Assembly (NCBI GenBank): GCA_002839375.1
Contig: PGXY01000010.1
Location: 310,001 to 374,000 of the forward strand
Direction: 5' to 3'
Source of the DNA: Spirochaetae bacterium HGW-Spirochaetae-1
GTDB lineage: Bacteria > Spirochaetota > UBA4802 > UBA5550
DNA length: 64,000 bases
Of the stretch, positions 62,529 to 64,000 are shown piece by piece (positions within the stretch are counted from its first letter, which is position 1; each line of letters starts with the position of its first letter). Under the pieces are notes generated by a model. It was not told the DNA's origin. It ran no database searches and saw only the letters and a list, made by a program, of their open reading frames with translations. The position numbers and the translations under genes are program-made.

Positions 62529-63284
62529 TTATTCTCCCTGGTTGTCAAAAATAGGCTGTCCGCCGCTGCCTTTTCTATACCATTCCACTACCTGGGTCTC
62601 CCGGGGAACCATGCCGTCGGCCCGGGGTTTCTGCCAGCCCAGTGCCATGCAGACTTCAAGGCGGTAGGGGAATTTAATGCCGAACTGTTTTCTCCATTTC
62701 GGATAGTACATGAGCAGCTTGATCAGTCCTATCCAGCAACTGCCGGCTCCCAAACTATGGGCTGTGAGGGCCATGTTCTGACCGCAGATACCGATGTCGA
62801 TGGCAGGCACAGAAACACCGCGCTTATCTTCTACAAGAAGGATGATAGTGGGGGCGCCGTGGAAAATAAGGGTTTTTCCCTGGGCTATCATGGACAGCAG
62901 ACTGAAAGGGACGGCATGCAGTTCATTAGGAAGGACCCTGATGGATATTTTAGCCATGGGTTTGGTTATGAAACGTCTGAGTCGGCCGCCTCGTGTGTAA
63001 TCCAGCAGGAACATGAAGAGCTTGGCTATCCGCAGTGCGTCCTTCTCCATTTTTGCCAGTATTTCCGGGTCATTTACTACGATAAAGCGCCAGGGCTGCA
63101 TATTGCCCGCCGAAGGAGCGAACCTTCCGGCCTCGAGAATTCTCCGGATCATACTGTCGGGCAGCGGTTCCTTTTTGAAAGACCGGATGCTTCTCCGTTC
63201 CATGATTATTTTTTCAACGGCGTTCCACGGCATTCCTTCTCTGTATGTGCCAATCGGCGAAAAAGTTTCACTTGGTGCATTCAT
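62529..63284 (-). CDS. Nitroreductase-family flavoprotein
   Basis: The 251-residue protein shows the FMN-binding nitroreductase motifs: IIMERRSIRSFKKEPLP near residue 28, ILEAGRFAPSAGNMQPW near 50, FIVVND, and LGAGSCWIG near 180. Such enzymes reduce nitro groups, quinones, flavins or other substrates using NAD(P)H or ferredoxin. It lies between an SDR and a ferredoxin gene with near-zero spacing, pointing to a three-gene redox operon. The substrate cannot be read. A 12-residue N-terminal extension before the first motif is unremarkable. Confidence 0.91.
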   Translation of the reverse strand: MNAPSETFSPIGTYREGMPWNAVEKIIMERRSIRSFKKEPLPDSMIRRILEAGRFAPSAGNMQPWRFIVVNDPEILAKMEKDALRIAKLFMFLLDYTRGGRLRRFITKPMAKISIRVLPNELHAVPFSLLSMIAQGKTLIFHGAPTIILLVEDKRGVSVPAIDIGICGQNMALTAHSLGAGSCWIGLIKLLMYYPKWRKQFGIKFPYRLEVCMALGWQKPRADGMVPRETQVVEWYRKGSGGQPIFDNQGE

Positions 63285-63309
63285 AGTTCCTCCGTATTAA
63301 ATGATTCCA

Positions 63310-64000
63310 TTAATTTTTTAAGCCGAGGTACCTGTCCATGATTCCTTTTTTATATCCCCATCCCAGTCCCCTGAAATAGAGTTCCGGATTCAGTCGCTTC
63401 ATCACCCAGGAGAATTTTCCGTCAAGCTGCGTGATGACATAGAGCCGTCTTTTTTCGATTGATTTTATGATATGCAGGGCGATCTGTTCCGAGCTTGTTT
63501 TCGACTTCTCAAAGAAACGTTCTGCCAGAAGGCGCTGACGTTCATCGGGGGATTGGAACTGGTCCATGAGATTAGTTTTGAAAAAAGTGGGGCATACCAC
63601 CGTGACGCCGATACCCGTCGGTTCCAGTTCCCCGCGCAGTGTTTCCGACAGGGAAATTACGGCGGCCTTGGTGACATTGTAGCACGACATCTCGGGCAGG
63701 GATGCTATCCCGGCATTGGAAGCTACATTGACAATGTATCCCGATCCCTGGTTTTTAAAAAAGGGGATAAAAGTTCGGCATCCGTATATGACACTCTTGA
63801 GGTTGATGGCCAGAATCCATTCCCACTCGTCGAGGGGAATTTTTTCCATGAAACCGGCGCCCGCCACTCCTGCATTGTTTACAAGAATATCAACGCCGCC
63901 CCATTCCTTCATGACCAGGTCTTTTAGTTTTTCCAGGTTCATGGGAACAGTGACATCGCAGGGAGCTTCAAGAGCTTTTCCTCCCGCCTCGTTTACCATG
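63310..64000 (-). CDS. Short-chain dehydrogenase/reductase, N-terminus cut by window edge
   Basis: The visible 230 residues belong to a classical SDR. They show VDILVNNAGVAG, the catalytic Ser in VNVASNAG, and the catalytic Tyr and Lys in SCYNVTKAAV, with VVCPTFFKTN after them. The nucleotide-binding GxxxGxG start and about 40-50 residues lie beyond base 64000. The C-terminal 60 residues (FSWVMKRLNPELYF) extend past the core and look membrane-associated or amphipathic. It is 25 bases upstream of the nitroreductase gene and is probably in the same operon. NAD or NADP preference cannot be told without the N-terminus. Confidence 0.9.
   Translation of the reverse strand, partial: MVNEAGGKALEAPCDVTVPMNLEKLKDLVMKEWGGVDILVNNAGVAGAGFMEKIPLDEWEWILAINLKSVIYGCRTFIPFFKNQGSGYIVNVASNAGIASLPEMSCYNVTKAAVISLSETLRGELEPTGIGVTVVCPTFFKTNLMDQFQSPDERQRLLAERFFEKSKTSSEQIALHIIKSIEKRRLYVITQLDGKFSWVMKRLNPELYFRGLGWGYKKGIMDRYLGLKN

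Overview
The window looks like chromosomal DNA from an anaerobic or facultative Gram-negative bacterium. It carries lipobox-type secreted lipoproteins, an oxygen-sensitive radical-SAM thiazole gene (thiH), hydrogenase maturation genes and a group 4 [NiFe] hydrogenase, plus very many sensor kinases. Two proteins with a periplasmic sensor followed by seven membrane helices (7TMR-DISM type), several lipoproteins and the mixed codon usage would suit a spirochaete, but no taxonomic marker gene is present and this is only a guess. No phage, IS element, CRISPR array or tRNA was recognised.

Layout. 1-3.3 kb, minus strand: a GAF histidine kinase cut by the window edge, then hypE and hypD. 3.5-13.1 kb: a dense signalling block (Cache/HAMP kinase, receiver-kinase hybrid, a divergent CheD-like protein, an unknown 164-residue protein, a Cache/HAMP/GAF hybrid kinase and a REC-PAS-kinase-REC-LuxR fusion). 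13.1-15.7 kb: an OFA-like MFS transporter and a serine-hydrolase lipoprotein. 16.0-26.7 kb: a leader with two alternative hairpins, then a nine-gene hydrogenase operon and a receiver-only protein. 26.8-29.8 kb: a second GAF kinase and a Na/Pi symporter. 29.9-31.9 kb: thiH and thiG. 32.2-32.6 kb: RNase P RNA with an unusually perfect P12 helix. 32.7-38.8 kb: sppA and a Yip1 protein, a GH31 glucosidase, a metallo-hydrolase and two stand-alone small genes. 38.8-64 kb: mostly housekeeping and envelope genes (7TM kinase, typA, recQ, a 7TM-SpoIIE phosphatase, srkA, TPR and PQQ-propeller proteins, rmuC, a ferritin-like protein, nadD, an acyltransferase, cstA, and a ferredoxin/nitroreductase/SDR operon).

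How it fits together. HypD and HypE help build the Fe(CN)2CO centre of the hydrogenase encoded 13 kb away. The hydrogenase operon joins a membrane arm and NiFe module like formate hydrogenlyase to a soluble arm of three proteins: a molybdopterin-family subunit, a sulfhydrogenase-beta-like Fe-S protein and an FAD/NAD(P)H/[2Fe-2S] reductase. The molybdopterin-family subunit has Gly where formate dehydrogenases have catalytic Sec/Cys, so the complex is more likely an NAD(P)H-linked, ion-pumping hydrogenase than a formate hydrogenlyase. The many kinases around it may tune it to redox or carbon supply.

The two observations I rate highest are that hydrogenase and a 64-codon basic ORF at 38629-38823. 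The ORF has a strong intrinsic terminator inside its coding sequence. This is the arrangement used by the alternative ribosome-rescue factors ArfA and BrfA, whose messages lack a stop codon, and the protein resembles ArfA in charge pattern and layout. All assignments come from reading the sequence; no database search was run.
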